Assembly (NCBI GenBank): GCA_000961595.1
Contig: LADO01000045.1
Coordinates: 61,886-125,885 of the forward strand
Direction of reading: 5' to 3'
DNA length: 64,000 bases
DNA from: Peptococcaceae bacterium BRH_c4b
GTDB lineage: Bacteria > Bacillota > Desulfotomaculia > Desulfotomaculales > Desulfocucumaceae
Of the stretch, positions 1 through 7,472 are shown piece by piece. Each line of letters begins with the position of its first letter. The first letter of the stretch is position 1. Position numbers and translations under genes: made by a program. Under the pieces are notes generated by a model. It was not told where the DNA came from. It did no database searches and was given only the letters and a program-made list of their open reading frames with translations.

Positions 1-409
1 CAAGCTGGGAGCGTAGCTCCGCAACATTGGTAATGTTTCCGTTATGGGCCAGACCCAGGGCGCCCTGGGCATACCTGAACACCAGCGGCTGGGCATTCAG
101 CGGCTGGCTGGAACCTGTGGTGGAATAACGCACATGTCCTATGGCTATATGACCTTTTAAACGGGATATTTTTTCGCTGTTAAATACCTCCGGCACAAGC
201 CCCATACCCTTGTGCAAATTGACCCCGCTGCCGTCCGCCACCGCGATGCCGGCGCTTTCCTGACCACGATGCTGCAAGGCGTAAAGACCGTAATAAGTAA
301 GGCGGGCCACATCAAGGCCGGGGCCGTAAATCCCGAAGATGCCGCACTCCTCCCTCGGCTTATCCCCATCCGGGACTTCGCAGAAGCCGTTCTTATATCC
401 CTCCGCCAT
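1..409 (-). CDS. purF: Amidophosphoribosyltransferase (PurF), N-terminal part, cut by window edge
   Basis: First committed step of de novo purine synthesis: PRPP plus glutamine to phosphoribosylamine. Only the first 136 codons are in the window; the 3' end lies beyond position 1. The start is the ATG at 409 after a GGGGGAG ribosome-binding site. A short propeptide ends at EECGIFGI; by family knowledge the Cys of this motif becomes the N-terminal nucleophile after processing. Downstream LQHRGQESAGIAV and the HVRYST and AHNGN motifs are the usual glutaminase (Ntn hydrolase) landmarks. It follows the purC-like gene by about 100 bp and is the last gene seen of the purE-purB-purC-purF operon. Its substrate PRPP is the likely ligand of the operon's riboswitch. 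Confidence 0.93.
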   Translation of the reverse strand, partial: MAEGYKNGFCEVPDGDKPREECGIFGIYGPGLDVARLTYYGLYALQHRGQESAGIAVADGSGVNLHKGMGLVPEVFNSEKISRLKGHIAIGHVRYSTTGSSQPLNAQPLVFRYAQGALGLAHNGNITNVAELRSQL

Positions 410-510
410 TTTTACCTCTCCCCCACCGCAATTTTCATCTTAACAGCTCTATAAAATTCATCTCTTTTTGATTAGCCAAACCATCGTTTAATCCAAAAAT
501 TTTAACTAGC

Positions 511-1809
511 TTATATACCATTCAGCTTGTTATACTCATCTAAAACACCGTTTGAATCATAGTAGTTAATTTCTTTTTGGCCTATTTCATTATATTTTTC
601 AATAGTATGGTCAAGGGCTGAATGTCCATAAATATATGAAATTAAAGTTTTAAATTTATCTTCTTGAATATCAATAAATCTCTGGTCAACTTGTGGTGTT
701 TCCGGATAATAGCCTTCTGCTTGCCCAATCTTTAAATGCTCAAGGAAAGACTTACCAGATTTAAGCGCCAACGCTTTCGCAGATTTCGTCGCTTCGAACC
801 ATTTAGGGTACATAATTTTATAATAATCCCTCATCGCCTGCTTATTGAAATTTACAAAGTAAACTTTATTTTTATAATCAACTTTGGCAGTCACCCTAAT
901 TGAGTCAGTATCAATTGTGTCGACAAAAACTAATTTATCTCCATCTCGTGCAATCTCCCATTTTAAATCCCATAAAAACAAGCCAAGTTTCTTAAAGAAT
1001 TCCGAAACCAAAATCGCTCCCAGAATACTCATTCTAATTATGTTTAACAGGTTATTGCCATTACTTCCACTGATAAATAAGGCTTCTTGCAGGCTTAAAT
1101 TTCTGTCTTCAGGCTCATACTTGGTAGTAAAGTCCACTATTGGATTTTTAAATACCGTCCAGGGAACCAGATCTTGCTGAAGTCCAAGTTCGTTTAAATA
1201 ATTTTTTCTTTCCTCATCGTTCATATTCATGTATTTTCTATAGATAGAAGATCCTGAGGTAACACCGAAACGCACAATATTTTCCAGCGGGATGACAAAT
1301 TTATCGGCGCCACAGTATTCGCTGTAATCCCATAAATGATTCGCAAAGTATGAAATGCGAGATGGCTTTATGATTTTATATCTTCTGACTAAAACATACT
1401 GGCTTGGATTTGGGGGAAACGACTTTCTATACACTTCACCGGTATCTTTATCAACCATGCCTAAGTGGTGAGTGTTTGCCCCTCTTAATCTAAATTCTTC
1501 CAGCAAGCCCCCACTTAAAAATGCCAATAATTCCTTGTCTCGTTCATATTCTTGGCAGATATGATTGTAAATATTTTCCCATTCATCAGGAGATTCAAGC
1601 AAGGAATAAATTTTATGCCTTAATGCCGTTCTACATAAATCACTATTTGGAATAGAAAATATAGTTCCAACATCAAAGACAGATCCTCCCGGCATGGTTT
1701 TACAAACCATCCATTCAGGATTATCTTCTAGAAAATATAATTTTTGAACTGAACCGTTATAGTCCGGCTTGCTCAATTTAGAAGAATCAATTACTATCTT
1801 ATCACTCAT
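511..1809 (-). CDS. purC: Divergent long-form SAICAR synthetase (PurC family)
   Basis: 432 aa, against roughly 235-300 aa for ordinary bacterial PurC. Family landmarks can be aligned in order: an N-terminal YNGSVQKLYFLED segment (compare YEGKAKKIY), RTALRHKIYSLL, then VIPLENIVRFGVTSGS (compare IPLEVVVRNVVAGS), NPIVDFTTKYE (compare QPIIEFYYK) and LWDLKWEI followed by VDTIDTDSIRV (compare LIDFKLEF ... ADEISPDTCRL). It should therefore ligate aspartate to CAIR using ATP. The extra length lies in the long N-terminal half and a C-terminal extension after about residue 320. It sits between purB and purF, where a purine gene is expected. It is clearly more AT-rich than purB or purE, which suggests transfer or replacement of the ancestral purC. 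The family call is firm; its kinetics and whether another purC exists elsewhere are unknown. Confidence 0.82.
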   Translation of the reverse strand: MSDKIVIDSSKLSKPDYNGSVQKLYFLEDNPEWMVCKTMPGGSVFDVGTIFSIPNSDLCRTALRHKIYSLLESPDEWENIYNHICQEYERDKELLAFLSGGLLEEFRLRGANTHHLGMVDKDTGEVYRKSFPPNPSQYVLVRRYKIIKPSRISYFANHLWDYSEYCGADKFVIPLENIVRFGVTSGSSIYRKYMNMNDEERKNYLNELGLQQDLVPWTVFKNPIVDFTTKYEPEDRNLSLQEALFISGSNGNNLLNIIRMSILGAILVSEFFKKLGLFLWDLKWEIARDGDKLVFVDTIDTDSIRVTAKVDYKNKVYFVNFNKQAMRDYYKIMYPKWFEATKSAKALALKSGKSFLEHLKIGQAEGYYPETPQVDQRFIDIQEDKFKTLISYIYGHSALDHTIEKYNEIGQKEINYYDSNGVLDEYNKLNGI

Positions 1810-1839
1810 TGAAATTTATTCACCCCAATATTTTTCTTC

Positions 1840-3132
1840 TCACAAACCAAACCTTTTATATATTTCATCTACCCTTTGCAGGTGGTAGTTGTAATCAAAC
1901 AGGCCGTCAATCTCCTCCGGCTTCAGCAAAGCGGTTACGTCTGGGTCAGCCACCAGCAAGTCCCTGAAGGAAACATCTTCATGCCAGGATTTCATGGCGT
2001 TTCTTTGCACCAGCTCGTAAGCCCTCTCCCTGGTCAGACCCTTGTCCACCAATTCCAGCATAATCCTCTGGGAGAAAAGCAGGCCATGGGTGCGTTCCAT
2101 GTTTTTCTTCATATTCTCCGGATAGACCAGTAAATTATTAATCATTCCGGTCATTTTATGCAGCATATAGTAAAGGGTCATGGTGCTGTCCGGAATGATT
2201 ATCCGCTCCACCGAGGAGTGGGATATATCCCGCTCGTTCCACAGCGCCACATTTTCCAGGGCCACCTGGGCATTGCCCCGGAGCAGGCGGGCCATGCCGC
2301 TGATTCTCTCCCCGGTAATGGGGTTCCTTTTATGGGGCATAGCCGAACTGCCCTTCTGCCCTTTGGCGAAGTATTCCTCCACCTCCAGTATTTCAGTGCG
2401 CTGCAGGGTGCGGAGCTCGGTAGCGAATTTATCCAGTGAGCTGCCGATTACCGCTATGACGGCCATATATTCGGCATGGCGGTCCCGCTGCAGTATCTGG
2501 GTGGATATCGGCGCAGGGACAAGGCCCAGCCTGTTGCAAACATGCTCCTCCACCCTTGGGTCGATATTGGCGTAGGTACCTACCGCCCCGGATATCTTGC
2601 CCGCGCTGACCGTTTCCACGGCTCTTTCCATGCGGGCTATGTTGCGGTCCGTTTCTGCCGTCCACAACAGCATTTTAAGGCCGAAGGTAATGGGTTCGGC
2701 ATGAACCCCGTGAGTCCGGCCCATCATCATGGTGTAGCGGTGCTCCGCCGCCTTGGCCAGCAGGGCCTCTCGGAATTGCTTAAGTTTCCCCAGGATCAGT
2801 TCCCCTGCTTCTTTCATCTGCACCGCCATAGCGGTGTCCAGCACATCCGAGGATGTAAGCCCCAGATGTATGTACTTGGAATCCTCGCCCACATATTCGG
2901 CCACACAGGTAAGAAAGGCAATCACATCATGATTGGTGACCGCCTCTATTTCATCCACCCGCTGTACGTTGAAATCCGCCTTATCTTTGATATTCCGTAG
3001 GGCTGTGGAGGGAATCAAGCCAAGTTCCGCCATAGCCTCACAGGCATAAATCTCCACATCCAGCCATTTTCTGTATTTATTCTCCTGAGACCAGATTTGC
3101 TTGATTTCCGGCAAAGCGTAACGTTCGATCAT
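1840..3132 (-). CDS. purB: Adenylosuccinate lyase
   Basis: 430 aa, standard length. It cleaves SAICAR to AICAR and adenylosuccinate to AMP, each with release of fumarate. It belongs to the fumarase/aspartase superfamily; the signature loop reads GSSAMPHKRNPITGE near residue 260. Other landmarks are the N-terminal MIERYALPEI, the THDVIAF-like NHDVIAFL near residue 88, and TSSDVLDTA. The ATG at 3132 follows GGGGGATAATCG. It lies about 30 bp upstream of the purC-like gene and 120 bp downstream of purE, with a GTC-type repeat in that gap. It works on the product of the PurC-like enzyme encoded next to it. Confidence 0.97.
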   Translation of the reverse strand: MIERYALPEIKQIWSQENKYRKWLDVEIYACEAMAELGLIPSTALRNIKDKADFNVQRVDEIEAVTNHDVIAFLTCVAEYVGEDSKYIHLGLTSSDVLDTAMAVQMKEAGELILGKLKQFREALLAKAAEHRYTMMMGRTHGVHAEPITFGLKMLLWTAETDRNIARMERAVETVSAGKISGAVGTYANIDPRVEEHVCNRLGLVPAPISTQILQRDRHAEYMAVIAVIGSSLDKFATELRTLQRTEILEVEEYFAKGQKGSSAMPHKRNPITGERISGMARLLRGNAQVALENVALWNERDISHSSVERIIIPDSTMTLYYMLHKMTGMINNLLVYPENMKKNMERTHGLLFSQRIMLELVDKGLTRERAYELVQRNAMKSWHEDVSFRDLLVADPDVTALLKPEEIDGLFDYNYHLQRVDEIYKRFGL

Positions 3133-3148
3133 CGATTATCCCCCTAGA

Positions 3149-3236
3149 CAGTAGTCAGTAGTCAGTAGTCAGTAGTCAGAATATTTCAAGACTATAACAG
3201 TTCTCTCATTCTGACTACTGATTTCTGACTCCTGAA
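3149..3236. repeat. GTC-type intergenic repeat with tandem 7-mers
   Basis: The gap between purE and purB holds about 4.4 perfect tandem copies of the 7-mer CAGTAGT (3149-3179). These are followed by an inverted, degenerate arm CTGACTACTG...CTGACTCCTG (3211-3236), so the whole can fold into a loose hairpin. Related AGTC/GACT-phased sequences occur at about 21514, 26961 and 29468. It is non-coding and lies within the purine operon transcript. Confidence 0.75.
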
Positions 3237-3252
3237 TAGCTATAATTTTTCT

Positions 3253-3780
3253 TTATACTTTTTCCTTTTCCTGCAAATATGCATCAATACCAATATCCGC
3301 CAGGCGGGCATCTTTTTGCTCAACCCCGGTTGCCAGTCGCTCCTTGTAAGATTCTACCTTTGCCCTGACTCCGTGGTCCTTAACCCCGATAATCTGCGCT
3401 GCCAGTATCCCGGCGTTCCTGGCGCTGTTTATAGCCACCGTGGCCACGGGAATGCCCTCCGGCATCTGGACTATGGCATAAAGAGCGTCAACCCCACTCA
3501 AGGCGCCGCTCTTGACCGGCACGCCCACCACCGGCAGCGGCGTCAGCGCCGCTATCACACCAGGCAGGTGAGCCGCCCCTCCAGCCCCGGCGATAATTAC
3601 CTCCAACCCCCTGCCCGCAGCGCTGCGGGCATAACCGGCGGTTTTTTCCGGAGCCCGGTGGGCCGATGAAATTACCACCTCGTAAGGTATGTCAAACTCC
3701 TGCAGCACATCAGCGGCGTCTTTCATTACCGGCAAATCGGAATCGCTGCCCATAACAATACCCACCAACGGCTTATCCAT
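3253..3780 (-). CDS. purE: N5-carboxyaminoimidazole ribonucleotide mutase
   Basis: 175 aa. Converts N5-CAIR to CAIR in purine synthesis (class I PurE). Visible motifs are GSDSDLPVMKDA at the N-terminus, ISSAHRAPE near residue 40 (active-site His region), GAGGAAHLPG, and NAGILAAQI near the C-terminus. The start is the ATG at 3780, preceded by GGGGGGATATT. The reading frame is open upstream to 3972, but that stretch is the structured leader. It is the first gene of the purE-purB-purC-purF operon. No purK is seen within the window. Expression is probably controlled by the ykkC-class riboswitch immediately upstream. Confidence 0.96.
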   Translation of the reverse strand: MDKPLVGIVMGSDSDLPVMKDAADVLQEFDIPYEVVISSAHRAPEKTAGYARSAAGRGLEVIIAGAGGAAHLPGVIAALTPLPVVGVPVKSGALSGVDALYAIVQMPEGIPVATVAINSARNAGILAAQIIGVKDHGVRAKVESYKERLATGVEQKDARLADIGIDAYLQEKEKV

Positions 3781-3789
3781 AATATCCCC

Positions 3790-3985
3790 CCAATAAATAA
3801 GCCCGGGCGGACGGGTTTCTCGCATAGAGAAACCTACCGCCTGGGCTTTTTTCCCTGCCGGTGTGGCCACGCTGGCACAGTGTCCCAATTTAAGGTAAAT
3901 ACGGGGTGCATGCCATCGTACCTGTGCCGCTCGGACCGGCCACCCCTGGGCGGGGCGCGGAACCCTAGGCACACTTCCTCAGAAC
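3790..3985 (-). promoter_or_regulatory. ykkC-class riboswitch, probably the PRPP-sensing subtype, with terminator platform
   Basis: The purE leader, read on the minus strand, carries the two hallmark ykkC segments: CTAGGGTTCCG (3968-3958) and GGTCCGAGCGG (3938-3928). A 3' segment then reads ACACCGGCAGGGAAAAAAGCCC, here split around 3862-3843. The GCCC of that segment can instead start a long hairpin (3846-3801) followed by TTATTTATT. That gives mutually exclusive aptamer and terminator structures just before the purE ribosome-binding site. ykkC RNAs bind guanidine (type 1), ppGpp (2a), PRPP (2b) or nucleotides (2c/d). A position upstream of a de novo purine operon is typical of the PRPP subtype. 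The subtype is inferred from context, not from subtype-specific bases. Confidence 0.82.
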
Positions 3986-3991
3986 ATTATA

Positions 3992-4021
3992 ATAATAACA
4001 AAATGTTTTTTTATTTGTCAA
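3992..4021 (-). promoter_or_regulatory. Sigma-A promoter of the purE operon
   Basis: On the minus strand a perfect -35 TTGACA (4021-4016) is followed after 18 bp by TATTAT (3997-3992). The predicted transcript begins near 3985, just before the ykkC aptamer, so promoter and riboswitch positions support each other. A TATAAT also occurs at 3991-3986, but its distance from the -35 box (24 bp) is too long. Confidence 0.7.
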
Positions 4022-4170
4022 TAAGATCCTGTGAATATGCGAGCACTGTAGAATATATTTTAAATTTGACTGAATAAATTGAAACAAGCTGGAATTTGTA
4101 TGAAAGTATTGTTTACTGAACGATTAATTTTTACCCCTTCTGTACGATATTTATTAAAAGGAATATAAGT

Positions 4171-4238
4171 TTGAGCTTTACCGCCTGTTGATCCCCGACC
4201 TTCGAGGACGGGGTCTTACAGGCTGTTAGCGAGATAAT
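4171..4238. repeat. 68-bp hairpin element, copy 1
   Basis: This segment matches 7332-7399 at 65 of 68 positions, in the same orientation. It folds as an extended hairpin: a CGCCTGT/ACAGGCTG outer stem, a small internal loop, then GATCCCCG paired with CGGGGTC around a short tip. It lies upstream of the purE promoter on the minus strand and about 45 bp before the PilZ start on the + strand, so it could be read from either side. No known riboswitch family is recognised. It may be a REP-like repeat or an undescribed RNA motif. Confidence 0.8.
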
Positions 4239-4282
4239 TAAATTATTACCGGTTGCAGACTACAGGAAAGGCTACAAGCTAT

Positions 4283-4984
4283 ATGACATACAAAACACCT
4301 AAAATTGACAGCAGCCAGAAGATTTACGTATACAGGGAAAGCGAGAATAATGAATACACTTCATACATCAAGAGAGTGGATAAGCACGCCTTATACATAT
4401 ATGCCCCTTTCTGCTGGCAGTCCAGAAATAAGCTGAAAACGTTAAGACTCAAGGAAGGAGAAAAAATCAACGTACACCTTCCTGCTCCGGGTCAGCTCAT
4501 GAAATTCACCAGCACCGTATTATCCACTGCAGACACCCGCAGCACCCTAATTGGCATATCCTTTCCGGAACATCTGGACGAAATAGAAATGAGAAAATAC
4601 AACAGGCTTAGCAAAGTGTTAAAAACCCAGTACGCCCTTATCCCCGATCCGGGTGAAGATTATGAGTTTAAAAAAGCGGAGTCCATAAATATAAGCGCCG
4701 GCGGAATGAAATTATTGGTGCCGGAATTAATTAAACCGGGAAGCCAGATGGTTTTACAGTTCATCTTGCCCATGGAGAACAAGTACAGCAAATTTCGTTT
4801 GCTCTCCAGAGTAAAACGGTCCAATCGCGTACCACAAAACACTGCCGGAGAAATATTCCACATCGGCGTGGAGTTTGCAAACATTAGAAAAGAAGAGCTG
4901 GATATCATAGTGAATTACACCAACACCAGAAAATTTATGAGCAATCTGATATCAATGCTGACTCAAAAGGCGGGAGAAGAATAA
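4283..4984 (+). CDS. YcgR/YpfA-type PilZ-domain c-di-GMP receptor
   Basis: 233 aa. The N-terminal half (about residues 10-95) resembles the YcgR flagellar-brake domain: a beta-rich segment with LKEGEKINVHLPAPG. The C-terminal PilZ domain starts with RKYNR (the RxxxR c-di-GMP clamp) and continues with SINISAGG (the [D/N]xSxxG motif). By family, such proteins bind cyclic di-GMP and slow or bias the flagellar motor. The chosen ATG at 4283 follows AGGAAAGG. A TTG at 4253 is in frame but has no ribosome-binding site. It is a lone + strand gene between two purine operons that face left, and shares a bidirectional terminator with guaA. Its role near a flagellar region is inference. Confidence 0.85.
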   Translation: MTYKTPKIDSSQKIYVYRESENNEYTSYIKRVDKHALYIYAPFCWQSRNKLKTLRLKEGEKINVHLPAPGQLMKFTSTVLSTADTRSTLIGISFPEHLDEIEMRKYNRLSKVLKTQYALIPDPGEDYEFKKAESINISAGGMKLLVPELIKPGSQMVLQFILPMENKYSKFRLLSRVKRSNRVPQNTAGEIFHIGVEFANIRKEELDIIVNYTNTRKFMSNLISMLTQKAGEE

Positions 4985-5032
4985 CATGTTTCTCGATTAT
5001 ACTTTGCTATCCTTCCTATATTTTGAATATGT

Positions 5033-5070
5033 AAAAAACTCAGCTTTCAATAAACAAAGCTGAGTTTTTT
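5033..5070. terminator. Bidirectional terminator between the PilZ gene and guaA
   Basis: A CTCAGCTTT/AAAGCTGAG stem with a 7-nt loop is flanked by A6 on the left and T7 on the right. It can end transcription of the + strand PilZ gene and of the minus strand guaA. Confidence 0.9.
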
Positions 5071-5090
5071 TATGTTTTTCAGTTTCACCC

Positions 5091-6638
5091 CTACTCCCAC
5101 TCAATGGTGGAAGGCGGTTTCGAGGTTATATCGTAAACCACCCGGTTAACCTCTTTTATTTCATTGACTATCCTGTTGGATATTTTGCCCAGCACATCGT
5201 AGGGTATCCTTACCCAGTCGGCGGTCATGCCGTCGTGGCTGTGCACCGCCCGCACGGCTATGGTATAGGCGTAGGTTCTCTCGTCCCCCATTACACCCAC
5301 GCTGCGCAAACCAGGCAGAACCGCGAAATATTGCCATATCTCACGGTCCAGGCCGGCAGCGGCTATTTCCCCGGTAACCACGGCATCTGCTTCCCGCAGT
5401 ACCCCAAGTTTTTCCCCGGTTATCTCTCCGATAATCCTTACCGCCAGGCCAGGCCCGGGGAATGGCTGGCGCCAGACAATCTCGTCCGGCAGTCCCAGTT
5501 CGCTGCCCAATATTCTGACCTCGTCCTTAAAAAGCCAGCGCAGCGGCTCCACCAGCTCAAATTTCATATCCTCCGGCAGGCCACCCACATTGTGGTGCGA
5601 CTTAATAACTGCGGCCGTGGCCGTGCCGCTTTCCACCACATCGGGATAAAGGGTACCCTGCACCAGATAGTCGATTTGGCCCAGTTTAGCCGATTCCTCT
5701 TCGAAAACCCTGATAAATTCGGTGCCGATAATTTTCCTCTTGCGCTCAGGATCGGTTACACCGGCAAGTTTACTCAAAAATCTTTGCGCTGCATCAACGT
5801 ACACCAGGTTTATATTAAACTGCTCCTGGAAGGTAGTGAGAACCTGCTCCGCCTCACCCTTTCTCAACAGACCGTGGTTAACGAAAACACAGGTGAGGTT
5901 ATCTCCCACCGCCCGGTGCACCAGCACCGCCGCCACGGAGGAATCCACACCGCCGCTCAAAGCACAAAGAACCTTGCCGTCCCCCGTCTTTTCCCTTATT
6001 TCGTTTACGGCCTGCCCAATAAAGGAACCCATATTCCAGTTGCCGCCGCACCCGCAGATATTATACAAAAACTGGCGCAGTATATCCTGCCCCTTTGGTG
6101 TGTGCACTACCTCCGGATGAAACTGCACGGCATACAATTTTTTTTCCGGCTCGGACATAGCCGCCACCGGAGCCAGCTCCGTCCTGGCGGTAACCTTAAA
6201 GCCCCGGGGAGCCGCATCCACCCGGTCGCCGTGGCTCATCCAGCACTGTTCAACGGATCCGAGGCAGCAGAGCAGTTCATCCGGCTCCACCGTTTGCAAA
6301 TCAATCCTCCCGTATTCCCTCTGCACCGCTCTGGATACTTCCCCGCCCAGTTGCCTGGCCATGAGTTGCATACCGTAACATATGCCCAGTATAGGGACTC
6401 TCAAATCGTAGATTCCCGGGTCCACAGCCGGGGCATTCTCCTGATAGACGCTGGAGGGGCCGCCTGAAAAAATAATTCCCCGTGGTTTTTTGGCGACAAT
6501 CTGGTCCAACGGGGTAGTATAAGGCAGCATCTCACAAAAGACTTTCAATTCCCTGATCCTTCTGGCTATCAACTGACTGTACTGGCCACCGAAATCAAGG
6601 ACGATTACCATTTCTCTGTCCGGCGTCTGCAATGTCAT
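5091..6638 (-). CDS. guaA: GMP synthase (glutamine-hydrolysing)
   Basis: 515 aa, full length. Aminates XMP to GMP with glutamine and ATP. The N-terminal class I glutamine amidotransferase carries GICYGMQLM (nucleophile Cys near residue 87), with VQFHPEV and its His/Glu pair near residue 175. The ATP-pyrophosphatase domain has [12 protein letters not shown] (P-loop-like, near residue 227). The C-terminal dimerisation domain ends in KPPSTIEWE, the invariant GuaA tail. The ATG at 6638 follows GGAGGA. It is 9 bp downstream of hpt and co-transcribed with it, combining guanine salvage with GMP synthesis. Confidence 0.98.
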   Translation of the reverse strand: MTLQTPDREMVIVLDFGGQYSQLIARRIRELKVFCEMLPYTTPLDQIVAKKPRGIIFSGGPSSVYQENAPAVDPGIYDLRVPILGICYGMQLMARQLGGEVSRAVQREYGRIDLQTVEPDELLCCLGSVEQCWMSHGDRVDAAPRGFKVTARTELAPVAAMSEPEKKLYAVQFHPEVVHTPKGQDILRQFLYNICGCGGNWNMGSFIGQAVNEIREKTGDGKVLCALSGGVDSSVAAVLVHRAVGDNLTCVFVNHGLLRKGEAEQVLTTFQEQFNINLVYVDAAQRFLSKLAGVTDPERKRKIIGTEFIRVFEEESAKLGQIDYLVQGTLYPDVVESGTATAAVIKSHHNVGGLPEDMKFELVEPLRWLFKDEVRILGSELGLPDEIVWRQPFPGPGLAVRIIGEITGEKLGVLREADAVVTGEIAAAGLDREIWQYFAVLPGLRSVGVMGDERTYAYTIAVRAVHSHDGMTADWVRIPYDVLGKISNRIVNEIKEVNRVVYDITSKPPSTIEWE

Positions 6639-6647
6639 TCCTCCGTT

Positions 6648-7190
6648 TTACGAGGCGTAGACCTCGGGCTTTAATATAAAAATGCTTTTTTCATTGCGAT
6701 ATCTCTCATTATAGTCCAGCCCGTAGCCCACTACAAACTCGTCCCCGATGATAAAGCCGTTGTAGTTGACCTCCACATTGACCTTGCGCCGGGCAGGCTT
6801 GTCCAGCAGGGTACAAATTTTTAAACTGGCCGGGCCCCGAGTTTCCAGATTTTCTTTCAGGTATTTCAGGGTCAGGCCTGTATCTACTATATCTTCCACT
6901 ATTAATAAATGTTTGCCCTGGATATTGTGCTCCAAGTCTTTTAGGATCCTTACTACACCGGAGGACTCACTGGCCTTACCATAGCTAGACACGGCCATAA
7001 AGTCCAGTTTCACAGGAATGGTCAACTGGCGCACCAGATCGGCCATGAATATAACCGCGCCCTTTAATATACCCACTACCAACAGGCCGTCTGTATCCCT
7101 ATAATCCCTGGAAATCAAATCTCCCAGTTCCTTGACCCGGGAGTTGATGTCCTCTTCCCTAACCAGTATTTTTTTAGCTTCAGGATGCAA
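6648..7190 (-). CDS. hpt: Hypoxanthine(-guanine) phosphoribosyltransferase
   Basis: 180 aa. Salvages hypoxanthine and guanine to IMP and GMP with PRPP. The PRPP-binding signature VEDIVDTGLTL lies near residue 98. The N-terminal half contains LVVGILKGAVIFMADL and SSYG, and the C-terminus contains VGYGLDYNERYRN, all typical of HPRT. The ATG at 7190 is preceded by a run of seven G. It is the first gene of hpt-guaA and has a leader of about 220 nt with two strong hairpins. Confidence 0.96.
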   Translation of the reverse strand: MHPEAKKILVREEDINSRVKELGDLISRDYRDTDGLLVVGILKGAVIFMADLVRQLTIPVKLDFMAVSSYGKASESSGVVRILKDLEHNIQGKHLLIVEDIVDTGLTLKYLKENLETRGPASLKICTLLDKPARRKVNVEVNYNGFIIGDEFVVGYGLDYNERYRNEKSIFILKPEVYAS

Positions 7191-7222
7191 GAAAAACCCC
7201 CCCTGTTATATAAGTGAGCCTT

Positions 7223-7255
7223 GGGTTCGGAAGGGGTTATTCCCCTTCCGAACCC
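7223..7255. other. 14-bp perfect hairpin in the hpt leader
   Basis: GGGTTCGGAAGGGG and its exact complement are separated by TTATT. It lies about 30 nt upstream of the hpt start, close to the ribosome-binding site. No T tract follows on the minus strand, so it is not a classical terminator. It may shape translation or RNA stability. Confidence 0.7.
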
Positions 7256-7270
7256 TTAGAGCGAACACAA

Positions 7271-7329
7271 AGGTATGGGGACACACCTCTCTTTGGAGCC
7301 TGGATCTAGGGTCAGAGGAATGTCCCCAA
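7271..7329. repeat. GGGGACA palindromic intergenic repeat, copy 1
   Basis: The left arm AGGTATGGGGACACACCT and the right arm AGAGGAATGTCCCC form an imperfect inverted repeat. The same arms recur at about 13591, 23783 and 26821, always intergenic and in the same orientation. It directly abuts the second 68-bp hairpin element. Confidence 0.8.
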
Positions 7330-7331
7330 CT

Positions 7332-7399
7332 TTGAGCTTTACAGCCTGTTGATCCCCGACTTTCGAGGACGGGTTCTTACAGGCTGTTAGCGAGATAAT
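7332..7399. repeat. 68-bp hairpin element, copy 2, within the hpt-guaA leader
   Basis: 65 of 68 bases match 4171-4238. On the minus strand it begins about 13 nt after the predicted hpt transcription start, so it forms the 5' end of the hpt-guaA mRNA. The 9-bp outer stem ACAGCCTGT/ACAGGCTGT is perfect. The inner stem CCCG/CGGG is retained while tip bases differ from copy 1. Confidence 0.8.
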
Positions 7400-7418
7400 A
7401 ATCCTGAAAATCTGGATT

Positions 7419-7447
7419 ATTATAACAGGGGGGTTGCATATTGTCAA
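7419..7447 (-). promoter_or_regulatory. Perfect consensus sigma-A promoter of hpt-guaA
   Basis: TTGACA (7447-7442), a 17-bp spacer and TATAAT (7424-7419) on the minus strand exactly match the consensus. The predicted transcription start near 7412 leaves a 5' UTR of about 220 nt, holding the 68-bp hairpin element, a GGGGACA repeat and a 14-bp hairpin. Confidence 0.85.
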
Positions 7448-7472
7448 CGAGTTCAGCCACCTCATCCTGTTT

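Noticed and set aside
3149..3179. Possible CRISPR-like or VNTR array
   Set aside because: A 7-bp tandem unit without spacers; not a CRISPR array.
4171..4238. c-di-GMP riboswitch before the PilZ gene
   Set aside because: Neither GEMM-I nor GEMM-II conserved bases can be located; a nearly identical copy exists upstream of hpt, which argues against a PilZ-specific switch.
5235..6467. 410-codon + strand ORF opposite guaA
   Set aside because: Exact shadow of the guaA reading frame, rich in His/Gln/Arg without domain motifs or ribosome-binding site; guaA is unmistakable on the other strand.
7191..7412. Guanine (purine) riboswitch upstream of hpt
   Set aside because: The three-way-junction core and conserved loop bases of the purine aptamer could not be found on the minus strand.
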